Shown here piece after piece: positions 1 to 11,580 of a stretch of DNA of 64,000 nucleotides. Source of the DNA: Branchiostoma floridae (lineage: Eukaryota; Chordata; Leptocardii; Amphioxiformes; Branchiostomatidae); NCBI RefSeq assembly GCF_000003815.2, contig NC_049989.1, positions 2,035,644 through 2,099,643 on the forward strand. The letters run 5' to 3'. The first letter of the stretch is position 1. The number at the start of each line of letters is the position of its first letter. A program made the translations under genes and the position numbers. Under the pieces are notes generated by a model that was not told where the DNA came from, ran no database searches, and saw nothing but the letters and a program-made list of their open reading frames with translations.

Positions 1-149
1 CTAATATTGCCCAGGCAGTACCCAGGCATGTGTCAATGTACTAATCATTTTAGGAGAAAGTTAATCTGTGTGAGATGATTCTAATAAATGATGGTACTCA
101 TGGAATAAGTTAGGCCACATGTAGTCATGCTGTAAATGAATTAAAGTTC

Positions 150-345
150 ATAAGGATTTAATTTCGCACAGTGGGAAGAAAATGGAGTGTTCGTGGTGGT
201 TTTCAGTTCGCAGTTGAAACAACTGGGGGCAGAAGACAGACCAATCGTATTTGCAATGGTTTTAATAAGTCTGCAGTAAAGCGGTAACCGTGAAAACCAT
301 GAACGTTAAACCACTATGAAAATTTCAAAGTTTTCAGCCCCTTTT
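150..345. mobile_element. GTTCGCGG-type MITE, decayed copy
   Basis: Shares 'atttcgcacagtgggaag', 'gtggttttcagttcgcag' and 'gaaaaccatgaacgttaaac' order with the better-preserved copy at 11212-11407 and with 5960-6150. Terminal inverted repeats are eroded. Confidence 0.5.
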
Positions 346-580
346 TAGGTCTCCCATCAGTTGTGTGATCAATATTAGAATCTGGAACTTTGATTGATGA
401 CTTCCTTAACGCTAAAGAATATGTAGTGGAATAATTTGCATTGTAGGAAGTGGGGTAAGGTAACTTGATACTCCTATATTTTCAAGCCATTTTGACGACA
501 GGCACTGGGCTTCAATTGTCTAAAAGCATGATAGGAAAACCATATGTATAGGGAAAACACCACAAGAAGTCGTGCATACC

Positions 581-583
<3 letters not shown>

Positions 584-614
<31 letters not shown>
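584..614. repeat. (TA)n microsatellite
   Basis: About 15 uninterrupted TA units. Confidence 0.95.
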
Positions 615-615
<1 letters not shown>

Positions 616-814
616 CAGAGTTTAAGAACAGGTTTTAGTTCTATTTGCAGCAACAGACCTTGACCCTTTCAGACGGAAACCTTTCTCTTAAAAATATTGC
701 AACATGATGGTGCATTCTCTGGAGTACTTTACTGGAATCCCTAAGTCAAAGTCATAATACCATGCTGAACTTCGCTTTCCAGTAAATTTGTCATTTGAAA
801 CAATGATTATCCAC

Positions 815-945
815 TGTATCTTTATCTATATAGCTGGTATAACCGCCCTTCGGCGTACCATACCAGCTTCGCAGGCACACGGTGCGGCGGCAGCTGGATA
901 TATTATACTGAACGACCTGACACACCTAGCTTTACCTGTCACACA
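815..945. repeat. Dispersed repeat, copy 1 (ATATAGC-GGTATAACCGCCC)
   Basis: About 130 bases matching 6178-6310: 'tatagctggtataaccgccc', 'accagcttcgcaggcac', 'gcggcagctgg'. Contains an internal inverted repeat agctggta/taccagct. Family unknown to me. Confidence 0.7.
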
Positions 946-1369
946 TACCTGTTACAGTTGTAAGTAAAAAAAAATAAATTGGTAAAAGGTTACTATGACA
1001 TTTTCATATGAATGTACTCCATGAACAATTATACCTCAATTCCCTCAAGGCTATTTGAACATTTCCTCAGTGATAGATTTAATTTTTCCAGCTATCAGCC
1101 TGACTGCTGATAATGAATTTATGCTCCAGGCCAGACGGCATGATAATGTTCCTGTGTTCTTATGTGACAAAAAATGGCCTTGTGGTTTGTCCTGATGACA
1201 GCGCTCCATTGTGCCGCCGCCCCGTCCCAACAAAGAACTTGCCGAACATTTGTCATAATTGTCTACTCGTCGTCCATCAGGCATTGTCTTGCGGCGAGCT
1301 GGAAGAAATTTTTCACAGGTCCGGACCGACCGCTGGCGCCTGGAGTGACATGATCTGACAAGAGGTGTC

Positions 1370-3560
1370 ACTTGTTTGGGGAGAAATCACAAGGCCATTT
1401 TTTACCTCCATAAAAAGTGGAGGTATTGTTTTTGCCTGTTTCTGTCCATCCGTGTGCTGGCGCCTGGAGTGACTTGATCTGACCGGAGGTGTCACTTGTT
1501 TATAGAGCTACATCAAGGCCATTTCTTAATCCTCCATGAAAAGTGGAGGTAATGTTTTTGCAAATGAAGATATTGTCTTTGCCTGTGTCCATCATGACTA
1601 TGGCCTTCACACTGAAACTGAATCAGCAGGGATCAAGCAGATCCTGCCAGAATTTGAAAACTTTGTGCCACATTTGGGACAGGAGGTGTTTCTTGTTTGA
1701 GAAGAAACCACAAGGCCATGTTTTTACCTCCATGAAATGTGGAGGTATTGTTTTTGCAAATGGAGATATAATTGTCTTTGCCTGTGTCCATCACGACTAT
1801 GGCCTTCACATTGAAACTGAATCAGCAGGAATCAAGCAGAACCTGCAAGAATTTGCAAAATTTGTGCCACATTTGTTTATCTGAGCTACCACAAGGCCAT
1901 TTTTTTTACCTCCATGAAAAGTGGAGGTATTGTTTTTGCCTGTTTCTGTCCATCCGTGTGCTGGCGCCTGGAGTGACATGATCTGACAGGAGTTGTCACT
2001 TGTTTATAGAGAAACCACAAAGCCATTTTTTTACCTCCATGAAAAGTGGAGGTATAATTGTTTTTGCTTGTTTCTCTCCATCCGTGTGCTGGCGCCTGGA
2101 GTGACTTGATCTGACAGGAGCTGTCACTTGTTTATAGAGAAACCACAAGGCCATTTTCTGTTACCTCCATGAAAAGTGGAGGTATTGTTTTTGCCTGTTT
2201 CTGTCCATCCATGTGCTGGCGCCTGAAGTGACATGATCTGACAGGAGATGTCACTTGTTTGAGGAGAAACCACAAGGCTAGTTTTTTTACCTCCATGGAA
2301 ACTGGAGGTATTGTTTTTGCAAATGGAGATAATTGTTTTTGCCTGTGTCCATCATGACTATGGCCTTCACACTGAAACTGAATCAGCAGGAATCAAGCAG
2401 AACCAGCCAGAATGAGGAATTTGCAAAATTTGTGCCACATTTGGGACACTTGGTGTTACTTGTTTGAGGAGAAACCACAAGGCCAGTTTTTTAACCTCCA
2501 TGAAAACTGGAGGTATGGTTTTTGCCTGTTTCTCTCCATCCGTGTGCTGTCGCCTGGAGTGACATGATCTGACAGGAGGTGTCACTTGTTTGGGGAGAAA
2601 CCACAAGGCCATTTTTTACCTCCATGAAAAGTGGAGGTAATGTTTTTGCCTGTTTCTGTCCATCCGACCGCTGGCGCCTGGAGTGACATGATCTGACAGG
2701 AGGTGTCACTTGTTTATCTGACCTACCACAAGGCCATTTTTATACCTCCATGAAAAGTGGAGGTATTGTTTTTGCCTGTTTCTGTCCGTCCGTGTGCTGG
2801 CGCCTGGAGTGACTTGATCTGACAGGAGATGTCTCTTGTTTGGGGAGAAACCACAAGGCCATTTTTTAACCTCCATGAAAAGTGGAGGTATTGTTTTTGC
2901 AAATGGTGATATTGTCTTTGCCTGTGTCCATCATGACTATGGTCTTCACACTGAAACTGAATCAGCAGGAATCAAGCAGAACCTGCCAGAATTTGCAAAA
3001 TTTGTGCCACATTTGTTTATCTGAGCTACCACAAGGCCATTTTTGTTACCTCCATGAAAAGTGGAGGTATTGTTTTTGCCTGTTTCTGTGCATCCGTGTG
3101 CTGTCGCCTGGAGTGACATGATCTGACAGGAGGTGTCACTTGTTTGAGGAGAAACCACAAGGCCATTTTTTTACCTCCATAAAAACTGGAGGTATTGTTT
3201 TTGCCTGTTTCTGTCCGTCCATGTGCTTGCGCCTGGAGTGACATGATCTGACAGGAAGTGTCACTTGTTTCTAGAGAAACCACAAGGCTAGTTTTTTTAC
3301 CTCCATGAAAAGTGGAGGTATTGTTTTTGCAAATGGAGAAATTGTTTTTGCCTGTGTCTATGATTATGATTATGGCCTTCACACTGAAACTGAATCAGCA
3401 GGAATCAAGCAGAACCTGCCAGAATTTGCCAAATTTGTGCCACATTTGGGACAGGAGGTGTCAATTGTTTATCTGAGCTACCACAAGGCCATTTTTTGTT
3501 ACCTCCATGAAAAGTGGAGGTATTGTTTTTGCCTGTGTCTGTGTGTCCGTGACCATGATA
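1370..3560. repeat. Tandem array of 15 hairpin units (TACCTCCA...TGGAGGTA)
   Basis: Each unit has 'gagaaaccacaaggccattt', a stem-loop TACCTCCA-TGAAAAG-TGGAGGTA, 'ttgtttttgcctg' and 'ctggagtgacatgatctgac'. Hairpins start near 1403, 1529, 1725, 1907, 2032, 2162, 2288, 2493, 2617, 2743, 2867, 3047, 3172, 3298 and 3500. Spacing falls into classes of about 125 (nine times), 180 (twice) and 200 (three times). The longer units carry an extra block with 'ctgaatcagcaggaatcaag'. Both strands stay open in places because stops are missing from the unit, not because it is coding. Confidence 0.93.
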
Positions 3561-3720
3561 ACTCGAGAAGGTTTGGATAGATTGTCTTGATATTTGATAT
3601 GTGGGTAGTAGTTCTTGGTGAGACCTGAAAATGATTAGATTTTGGGCCCCCTAGTGGACTTTTATGGTACTGCAGCAGAACTTTGTCTATTGGTATCTCA
3701 TGTTCGGGACAAGGTATGGT
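3495..3720 (-). mobile_element. Dispersed element with GGAGGTA end (reverse orientation)
   Basis: The last hairpin unit runs into 'gtgaccatgataactcgaga', 'ttgggccccctagtgg' and 'tactgcagcagaac'. Read in reverse complement, these follow the same order as the sequence ending at 16110 (ctgcagtacc, ctagggggcccaaaat, ttgagttatc, hairpin). The array to its left therefore looks like amplification of this element's hairpin end. Confidence 0.7.
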
Positions 3721-4190
3721 TAGGATTTTTTCTTGATATACAATATAATAACTCTTGTCAGATTTGGTACTTAGTGGCAGTTCAACCCGCTTCAAGCAGT
3801 GTATATTCCATAAAATGTCACTGCTGTGTCTTTGTGCTATTGCTTAGTCATTTGACTCAGGCCTAGGTAAGATTTGTAGCCTGCCTTTTATGTTTAGAAT
3901 TGTGAGGACTCACGACAGTGCCATATCTCAACTTGCAATAGCTTTTTGTCAACCTTGGTGTACTTGTCCAGGACCCATTCTCCTCAGCTTTTCTCCGGAC
4001 AGAAAGAGCATCATATTTAAAGAAACACTCGCTTTATCAAACGCCCTCTGACTTTCAAGTTCACAAGTGATTTATTGGGGCTTTTCTTCCTCTGGAGTCT
4101 TCCTTTCCTGCACCCTTCCTGGGGGAGTGAAAAAGATTAAGGAGAACCGGGCAGTCAAAGCTGCACCTTTTTCACAGGCTTGACCTGGTA
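3721..4190. other. Intronic sequence, nothing recognised
   Basis: Mixed-composition sequence without exon, repeat or element that I can support. Confidence 0.5.
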
Positions 4191-4199
4191 CCTTTTGAA

Positions 4200-4830
4200 C
4201 CTAGAGGTGATACATGACTTCCTATCTCTACCTCGGGGTGTTCTACTCATTACGGCCTCTGCCTTTCTCCTGCCGTTCGCATTGCCCTTTTGGGTGTCAA
4301 ACTTAAGAACTGCGCGGCCCGAACTTTCCACCTTCTAAGAGCACTTTGACACGAAAATCGATGGATGGCCCCTTCCGTCCTCCCGGCAATTTCCCCCAGA
4401 CGCATGGTCCGAGTGCTTTTCACCCCTTCATTGTTCTTCTGAGTGCAATAATAGCCTCATTCATCTTCCAGACTCCCTGGCCATGGTTAAAAACTTTTAC
4501 AAGCAAGGTTGGGAAATGAACTCCCGCAATTAGCACGGTTAGTCCTCCCGGAATCCACCGCGGTACGTTGTCTAAGTGGCCCGCAGTCCCGCGCTCGTTT
4601 GTCTTTCCTGACACCGACGCACCTGTCTGTGGGGGTGAGCGTGTCCTGAAGATACGGTCTCAATTCGCTATCTGGAGTTTCCCTACTTATTGCGCGGTAC
4701 ATGTGCTGCCTGAAGCTGTCAGTCCAATCTTCCTCTCCAGTGTAGCCGGAGTGGCTCACAACTATTGGTCGTTTGTCTTATCCTTCAGGGCTTGCCAGCA
4801 GCGCACAGAGGGGGAGAGCATCCTTCCAAA
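4200..4830. promoter_or_regulatory. Repeat-poor CpG-bearing island in BCAS3 intron
   Basis: About 600 bases with many CpGs and no repeat family seen elsewhere in the window. It contains caattagc, TTATCC and TAACTATTGG cores and scattered homeodomain-like ATTA sites. Possible conserved intronic enhancer; judged only by texture. Confidence 0.3.
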
Positions 4831-5330
4831 CGTTCTTGTTATCTGCCACAGAAGAACAAGTTTGTTCCTTAGGTCTGTCCATTGATCGTCATTCTGTGCT
4901 GTGTTATCAGTGACCAGTCGTTCGTCTTCTAGAACGACCCTTGAGATGAGAAAATTACACTGGGGGTTTCCATTTCTTTGTGTGTATAGGACCTTGTTTG
5001 GTCAGTCAACATATCCAACCAGCATTACAAGCAACACTCCATCACATTGTGTGTACACTTCAGCAACACATATAAATCTAGTTCTGAAATGAAGCACACT
5101 GTTTGACGGACGTTTCTAATGACTGATTGAAGTTTTAACAGTTGATTTTGGAAAAGATGCCCACTTTAGGCAACATTGAGCTTGCATGACTTGCATGATG
5201 GTTTTTTCAGTTTTTGCCTTAAACCACTTAGTGAACTAATCTTATATTTTCAAGAATTTTCACACCACAAGGAGAGGCAACAACCAAAAAGAAAGAGATG
5301 GAGCATGATGCTTCATAAGTAGCCAGTATT
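4831..5330. other. Intronic sequence, nothing recognised
   Basis: AT-rich, no supported feature. Confidence 0.5.
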
Positions 5331-5334
5331 AGTG

Positions 5335-5580
5335 CAGTGCAGCTTTGCTATGGCTCACATTTTTTTTGTCAAGCACAAGGGGTAACACCTGCTCTTCTTG
5401 AAAAGTGTGTTGGGGTCTTTTACGTGCGGAAATTTTAAGTTGCTTGAGGTTATCGCTTAAAGTTCCTTCATACATGGTAAGGACAGCTCTACATTTGTAC
5501 ATCCCCCTCTGAAAGGACAATGCAACTCTTTTCCAGTCGTGACCAGACCCGGGTTCGAACCAGGGCCGCTGGCTCCATGG
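5335..5580 (-). mobile_element. tRNA-type SINE, minus orientation
   Basis: On the minus strand a perfect B box GGTTCGAACCC (5546-5560 region) is followed by 'gtctggtcacgactgg', 'gcattgtcctttcagagg', 'gcgataacctcaagcaactt' and 'cgcacgtaaaagacccc', the body of a familiar lancelet-type SINE. The long minus-strand open frame across it is a by-product. Confidence 0.6.
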
Positions 5581-5959
5581 AATTTGAACCAGATGTGAAA
5601 AGTGGCAGATTGAACAGACTTCCATACCATGCGGACTTCCATGCCATGCGAACCAAAACTTTGTAATTTGTAATGTCAATAGCCTTGCCATCGTATTTCT
5701 GCAACTGCGTCTGCCCTGAAATGCCCTGGCTTTTATAACACCTATGCATCGCAAATGACGCCCCGCGCCAAAACTTTCACACAAGATTTAGAGGGAAGTG
5801 CCGGGCCTTCTACTTCCCCATGTTTAAGAAATGACGTTACTCAATCAAAGCCATGTTAAGTCGTTCATCAACCATAAAGCTCCCCTGAGATCCACACCAC
5901 TAGAATTAGGAACAAAAGAGGTTTGATTTTTCTTTTCATGCCTTAGCTTTAACTTGAAA

Positions 5960-6150
5960 AAAAAAAAAGATTTAATTTCACTGTAAGGATTAAATGGAGT
6001 GTTGCATTGTTTTTTAGTTCTTGGTTGAAGCAAGAGGGTAGGCGGTATGAATACAGAACAAGTATTTCTGCCATGGTTTTTAGGTCACATTGAAGAGGCT
6101 ACCGCCCCAAACATTAAACCACTGCAAAAATTTCAAGATTTACAATATGT
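5960..6150. mobile_element. GTTCGCGG-type MITE, decayed copy
   Basis: Aligns by eye with 150-345: 'ttaatttcactgtaagg', 'aatggagtgttgcattg', 'ctgccatggtttttagg', 'aaacattaaaccactgc'. Confidence 0.5.
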
Positions 6151-6177
6151 CTCCAAACTCTGATAAGTATGCAAGAG

Positions 6178-6310
6178 CATTCTGTATCTGTATCTATATA
6201 GCCGCTATAACCGCCCTTTGGCGTAACACACCAGCTTCGCAGGCACGCAGCGCGGCAGCAGCTGGTTATATTGGTGAACTGAACGTCCCATCACACCTAA
6301 CCTTTGCACA
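6178..6310. repeat. Dispersed repeat, copy 2
   Basis: Second copy of the 815-945 repeat, again just downstream of a GTTCGCGG-type MITE copy; the pair may have been duplicated together. Confidence 0.7.
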
Positions 6311-6319
6311 TCCATCTGC

Positions 6320-7520
6320 AAGAGTGTTCCTTAAAACCAAGGTGGTACTATAAAATCACCCAATAAATTCGGCTAACGTAAACTACCGGGTTCAGTCTAC
6401 AACAGGCTCTCATACAGTGAACATGGGTGCTGGAGCAGGGCTCATACGTACACTGTAGAATTCAAATAGTCACAGATAGATAAAGAGTTTTAGTTTGTTT
6501 GCACATAAAAAGTAAATTTGTAAGCTTTCTCTAAACAGAAATCATGTGAACTACAGACCCACTAAGCCCAGCCTGGAACTTTGTAGAAGGGAAACATTGG
6601 GCACTGAGATATTATACCCTTGTTGCTGGTGTTGACTGTGCAAGCAATTCTAGTCTCTCACATTGCAAAGACGGTGCTACGATCACAAGTTCTATTTGTA
6701 GACACACAAAATCCAACAGGAAGCTCATAACTACTTGAAAAGAAATACAAATTTGAGAGGGACTAATCTTTACCAAAATGAATGATCTTATTCTATATAG
6801 ATACAATGAGGGTGACAGCTCTTATTTCAAAACAAGACACCAAATAGCTTCTGAAAGGCAAGATACTAAATAGCAATGATAACTAAACAGTCAGTAACTC
6901 AGACAAAGGTCGAGAGCAAGATGGAAAGAGTGTAGATGTACTTCTAGACTGAATTCAAAGGCACAAGAAATCTGGCAACATTTTGAATTTTCAACACTGG
7001 TCTGATATTTCTTCCTTCAAACCTAATGTTGTAGAAAATATGGTATGGTGTCTTTAGCCTTGCAGCACGCTTATGTGTCATTTTGCTTTGTTTGACAGCA
7101 TTTTGTTGACAGTTAGAGGAGAACCTTTTTCAAACAGATCTGACAGTTAATATGCTAATAACTTTCGACGTTATGTCGTAATACCGTCCCTTTGTTCCTC
7201 ATGCCAGACACTGGCTGGACTCCCCATGGCTTCTAATTAGAATATGTGGTGTAGAGGGTCAATCCAGCTTTCAAACCTCCTGGCACAGTTCAGCAGGGAG
7301 CATCTATATAGTTTTATGGTTATTGTGGACCCTGGGTCCAGATTTCTGGTCTTTAAAACTATCCAGAGAAGATGCTCCTTCTGTGCTTGGTGATAACAAA
7401 TTCCGCTTAGCAAAATTTAAAGTTACACTGTGATCTGCTACTTTTACAACATCCATACCAGTCCTCTGAACCATGGAACGTCCAGTGGGCTGAGTAAAAC
7501 CTTCAGCCACTTTAGATTTA
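6320..7520. other. Intronic sequence, nothing recognised
   Basis: No exon, element or array that I can support. Confidence 0.5.
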
Positions 7521-7529
7521 GGGAGATAC

Positions 7530-7980
7530 AGTATTAAGAAGTGGACCCTGCCATTACGTCCCGACAGCCTGTGTGAGAATTAATGACGGATTGGCGACCC
7601 TATTTAGCCTGATTTGTCAGCTTTACAACCAATACGTCAGGGCCCCATTTTCTATCAGCGCTTCTACCTGCTATCTCCATTAAATGAAGTGCCCGCACTG
7701 CCGCTAATTTGGCCCATGTTGTTAAGATATATGGTCTTAATTACCCACTGCCATTAGTATTCCCAAAAAACTGACTCCGGCCCCCTTTACTACCGTTGAC
7801 AGCGAACGTCGACTGCGGAGTTAAAGTGCGCCACATGAGTAATTGCGCCTTAGTTAGTCTTTCTGGCACCTACCAAATGTGCTGTCTGGGACTACTAATT
7901 GCACCCTTCTTTCCGAGGACTAAATCTCCCCCGCCTCCATCCCCTCTCCGCCCATGATCTATGGACATAAGTACAGGGTT
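7530..7980. promoter_or_regulatory. Homeodomain-site-rich island in BCAS3 intron
   Basis: Repeat-poor stretch with dense TAAT cores in varied contexts: GAATTAATGACGG, CCATTAAATGAAG, CGCTAATTTGG, CTTAATTACCC, GCCATTAGTA, GAGTAATTGCGCC and CTAATTGCACC. This texture is typical of deeply conserved developmental enhancers. No conservation data were available to me. Confidence 0.4.
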
Positions 7981-8284
7981 GTCTGGCGATGACCCCAGTT
8001 GACCTCCCAACTACCGGCATTGACACTGACAACTTTCTGTCTCTTTCCTGTGGGTCTTTGCTAAGCTGTGCCAATTTTTTTGTATCATAGGATAAAGAGG
8101 TTAGGATGAGCAGATGTAGTCTTACTCCTGTGACCTCTCAACTACAGGCGTTGACACTGACAACTTTCTGTCTCTTTTCTGCAGGTCTTTGATAAGCTGT
8201 GTCAATTCTTTTTATCATAGGGTAAAGAGGTTATGATGAACAGAAGTTTTACTTCTGTGATGGATCTTTCAGTTTAAAATGGTT

Positions 8285-8562
8285 GAATGTATGGATGGTG
8301 ACCTTTTGGGTAGAGACTAACAGAACCTACAGAACCTGAAGGTACTGTGTTTGAATCCCAGGAAGGTCCAGATTTCGTGCCCTTGGGAAAGGCACTGTGC
8401 ACCCATTTCTCCACTCCATGTAAGGTGAAAAACTGGAGGTCCCGTGTTTGAGTAGAGCCACACACTTATCAAAAAGAGGAGAATTTCTTCCAGTGTAAGT
8501 GGATCATCCTGCTCTTATGCAGCTTGTACCTAGTGTACAAAACTAGTGTGTTACGCCCAAAG
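8285..8562 (+). mobile_element. tRNA-derived SINE, plus orientation
   Basis: B-box-like GTGTTTGAATCCC follows a degenerate A-box region. The body contains 'gcccttgggaaaggcact' and ends 'agtgtgttacgcc'; the same body and tail occur in the SINE at 12768-13390. Confidence 0.65.
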
Positions 8563-9650
8563 GCAGTTCATCGGTTATGCGGAACAAACAAAAAGTCCTA
8601 CCTTAAAATGAAGGGATATTTCTGCTTTTTTGCCCACTGAAGATGGGAACATCTTTGTTCTGCCAGCTTTCTTTGGATCTTTTTATAGCTAGTGTGAACA
8701 ACAAGTCGTTTTGGAACAGACCATTTGGTATGGGGGGTGAACACTTTTGGAATGGTGAACTGAACACCATTTCAGTACCAAGGTCAGTGATGGTTCCTTA
8801 CCAAGCTCACAATCCCGTGTACTATTGTGGCTTTAAAGGCCATTAATTAGCCTTTATAACTAGGTTTTACTTCCATGTACGGTCATTTATACTTCAAATG
8901 ACTTGTTTGATGAAATGGACAAGACTAAAAATGTAAAAAGCTTTTCAATACTTTACGAGGGGCTACTTTTTTTTAAAGTTGCGTTTGTTGCAGTCTCATA
9001 AAAACAAAGACCTATTCTTTTAATAAATTTAACTATTGGAATTTTGATTTGGTTAACCTCCTTGATTTGGGCCACTTGTTTCAGGTTGGGGCAATTATCA
9101 CCTGCCGGAATAGAGGTATTGCTTTTGGTGTGTGTTTATTTGTCTGCGTATGTTTCCATGCTTATTTCCACATGGTAGGCACATCAGGAGCACTGACAAG
9201 AAGTTAGGTCAACAGTCGCAAAATAGGTTATGGAAGGTCATCTCAATTCCTGTTTTCATTTTCCTTCTCTTTTGCCTTATGGGAGACAGTGGACAAATGC
9301 ATAGTTTGACAAGAAATTTACAATGCATAAAACAAAAATTCACAAATATCTCTTGGAAATGTGGGATCTTTGATTTCTCCATGTGTATTGTGATCCCTCC
9401 AACAGAAGTAACAACGTTTTATGTTAGGGGTAGACACAGACTGGCATATGTGCACAAATATTGTACAATAATTTTACCCTAGAGCTACTTTAGTTAGCCA
9501 TGATAAACATTCCATCACACACCTTGGCACTGCTAGCTGCAGCCAAAGCTGCACCACCTGACTGACTGATGATTTGTCCTTTAGAAGGACCCAGGAGTCA
9601 ATTTTGAGCATGTTCAAACGCTTAAGGTCATTTATGATGGCGACAGGAGC
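8563..9650. other. Intronic sequence, nothing recognised
   Basis: Includes open frames without family resemblance; the stretch 'attgcttttggtgtgtgttt' near 9118 may be the edge of a GGAGGTA-type element. Confidence 0.4.
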
Positions 9651-9659
9651 CATAACTAC

Positions 9660-10090
9660 GGCCATCTGGAGATCCCACCGTTAGTACCAAGATTATTGAT
9701 TGCCGGTGGCAGAATCTCACTTCATAACAGCAGTTTCAAAGCCCTCCCGGCCCAGCAAAGACCTTGTCCGAGGTACAATGGAGTGGGGAGCATGACACAA
9801 GTGCCACTTACACCGATGAAGTAGGTGTATGATCTATGACCCCGCCATATGGTGGGGGGCAAGTGGTATGAGTTTTTATTGATTATTAGTGGCAAAATGG
9901 CACTTCATAACACAGGTTTCATAGCCGGGGCCGGTCAGAGAGTGCTCGAGGCTGGCATTGATTGACACGGAGAGCCGTTCAAGTACTAATGCACCAACTG
10001 GTACTGGTCACTGTTCCAGTCAACATCACTGGGGATGACCTATGGGCCAGGTGAAGGCAACACGTTGGTCATTGGGCTCCCCTGCTTATG
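9660..10090. promoter_or_regulatory. Island with internal ancient duplication
   Basis: Two related segments share 'attattgattg' / 'attgattattagtggc' and 'cacttcataaca' at about 150-base offset. Between them lie AAGTAGGTGTATGA (T-box-half-site-like) and CATTGATTGACA (Pbx/Hox-like). Repeat-poor otherwise. Confidence 0.33.
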
Positions 10091-10325
10091 ATAGGATAAC
10101 ATTTTTCAAACCAGGACCCAGGCAGAAACCAAAAATAAAAGTGTAAAAAAATGAATATCAAGAAAGACTTACCAAAAATGCTTTTGTCACATTAATAAGA
10201 GAACCATTGGTTTTGATCATTTTTTGTCGTAGATAGTAAACATTAGCCCATATCTATAATCCGTCAAACATGTAATTTTGATAATGTTTAATAAAACACT
10301 GTATTGTAAAGTAAACACCTGCTAC

Positions 10326-10757
10326 AGCTCTGCACTCACTGAACTCTCTCTCACACCACTGTCTCAGAGACGAGAGGAACTGTGCAGAACGTATGCTAGT
10401 TCCATCTGGAGATCCCCGATCTACAGAAACTGGCTCCCACCATGCCGTGGGGAGATCTCAGGTAGAGAGACTCGGTCTAGTAACAGGCTCCAGACTCTGA
10501 AAGCGAACACTACTCGTTTCAAGAGAAGCCCGATTAACTATATGGTTTCCCTGCTAAACGATGACTCTGTGTGAATAGTTTTTAGATTGCTTAATGGTGT
10601 TAGTCGGTAGAATGCCTGTTTTAATGATGACAATATGTATTTTATTGCAATTGTAAATGTAAATGTGCCTATCAATTCAGCCTTAGGGCTGCTATCTGGG
10701 TCATGTATATTATATGTGTTTGAATAAACCAGTCATCATCATCATCATCATCAGTTA
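10326..10757 (+). mobile_element. 5'-truncated LINE: ORF2 C-terminus and 3' UTR
   Basis: 10329-10574 encodes LSLTPLSQRREELCRTYASS, then TTRFKRSPINYMVSLLNDDS and a TGA. This RR-LC...TR...SP-P/NY-LLN pattern is the standard C-terminal end of CR1/RTE-group reverse transcriptase proteins. A 3' UTR follows, with AATAAA at 10721 and a short (ATC)n tail. The 5' end is lost, as in most LINE copies. Confidence 0.75.
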
Positions 10758-10859
10758 TTTCCAACTTCTTACTCTTAGTTCATTGCTCTGAAGTGGTCTA
10801 ACGACCTTGCTCTGACCAATCTCGTTTTTTTAAAAAAGTGAAGAAGTAATACAGCAAAC

Positions 10860-11485
10860 ATACACGTGAGACCACCACGAACATTTTCCCCTTTACAGTA
10901 CGTGATCATGTTTCACACTTGGCTTACAGAGGAGCATCTGGCTCAAGTCTAGGTAGTTTAGGTGTTTTCAAGTTTAGGTTGTCTAGGTTGGTGGTTTAGG
11001 TTGTCTAGGTGGTTTTAGGTTTGCAACAAAGAGGTCACTGCGAACATACAACTAAGACCACCACAAACATTTTCCCCTTTTACAGTACGTGATCATGTTT
11101 CACACTTGGCTTACGGAGGAACATCTGGCTCAAGTCTAGGTAGTTTAGGTGGTTTCAAGTTTAGGTTGTCTAGGTGATTTCAAGTTTGCAGCAAAGAGGT
11201 CACAGTGAACATACTGTAAACTCATTTAAGTTCGCGGTAGCGGGAAAATGGACTTTACGCGGTGGTTTTAAATTCGCATTAGCACCATGCACAGTAGTCT
11301 CTTACTGCCATGGAAAAATGTTCGCGGTAGTTTTAAATTCGAGGTGAAGCAGCCACCGCGAAAACCACGAACATTAATCCACCGCGAACATTTCTGCATT
11401 TACAGTACATGTGATACCACGAACATTTTCCCTTTTACAGTACGTGATCATGTTTCACACTTGGCTTACGGAGGAGCATCTGGCT
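10860..11485. repeat. Triplicated segment around a MITE
   Basis: Three copies of 'gaccaccacgaacattttcc ... cagtacgtgatcatgtttca ... gagcatctggctcaagtc' near 10867, 11053 and 11412. The third follows a complete MITE; the first two hold only its right end plus (GTTTAGGTTGTCTAGGT)n. Confidence 0.75.
11212..11407. mobile_element. GTTCGCGG-type MITE, best-preserved copy
   Basis: Terminal inverted repeat: ACTGTAAACTCATTTAAGTT at the left against the complement of 'cgaacatttctgcatttacagt' at the right, followed inward by CGCGGT/ACCGCG. No coding capacity. Confidence 0.75.
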
Positions 11486-11580
11486 CAAGTCACACATGAT
11501 GGATGGGATTAAGTGCCAAACAGTGTTGTTAAGGGCTGAACCTTTGAGCTAATGGTCCCTCAGAGCCACGGCTATTGACG

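Noticed and set aside
1051-3382. Several 60- to 118-codon frames on both strands across the hairpin array
   Set aside because: They repeat the same peptide because the DNA unit lacks stops; no family resemblance, no codon bias.
5329-5784. 151-codon minus-strand frame
   Set aside because: Lies over a SINE with a clear B box; the peptide is the SINE body translated.
10735-10757. CRISPR-like or regulatory CATCAT repeat
   Set aside because: It is the short tail of a LINE 3' end; no spacers, eukaryotic context.
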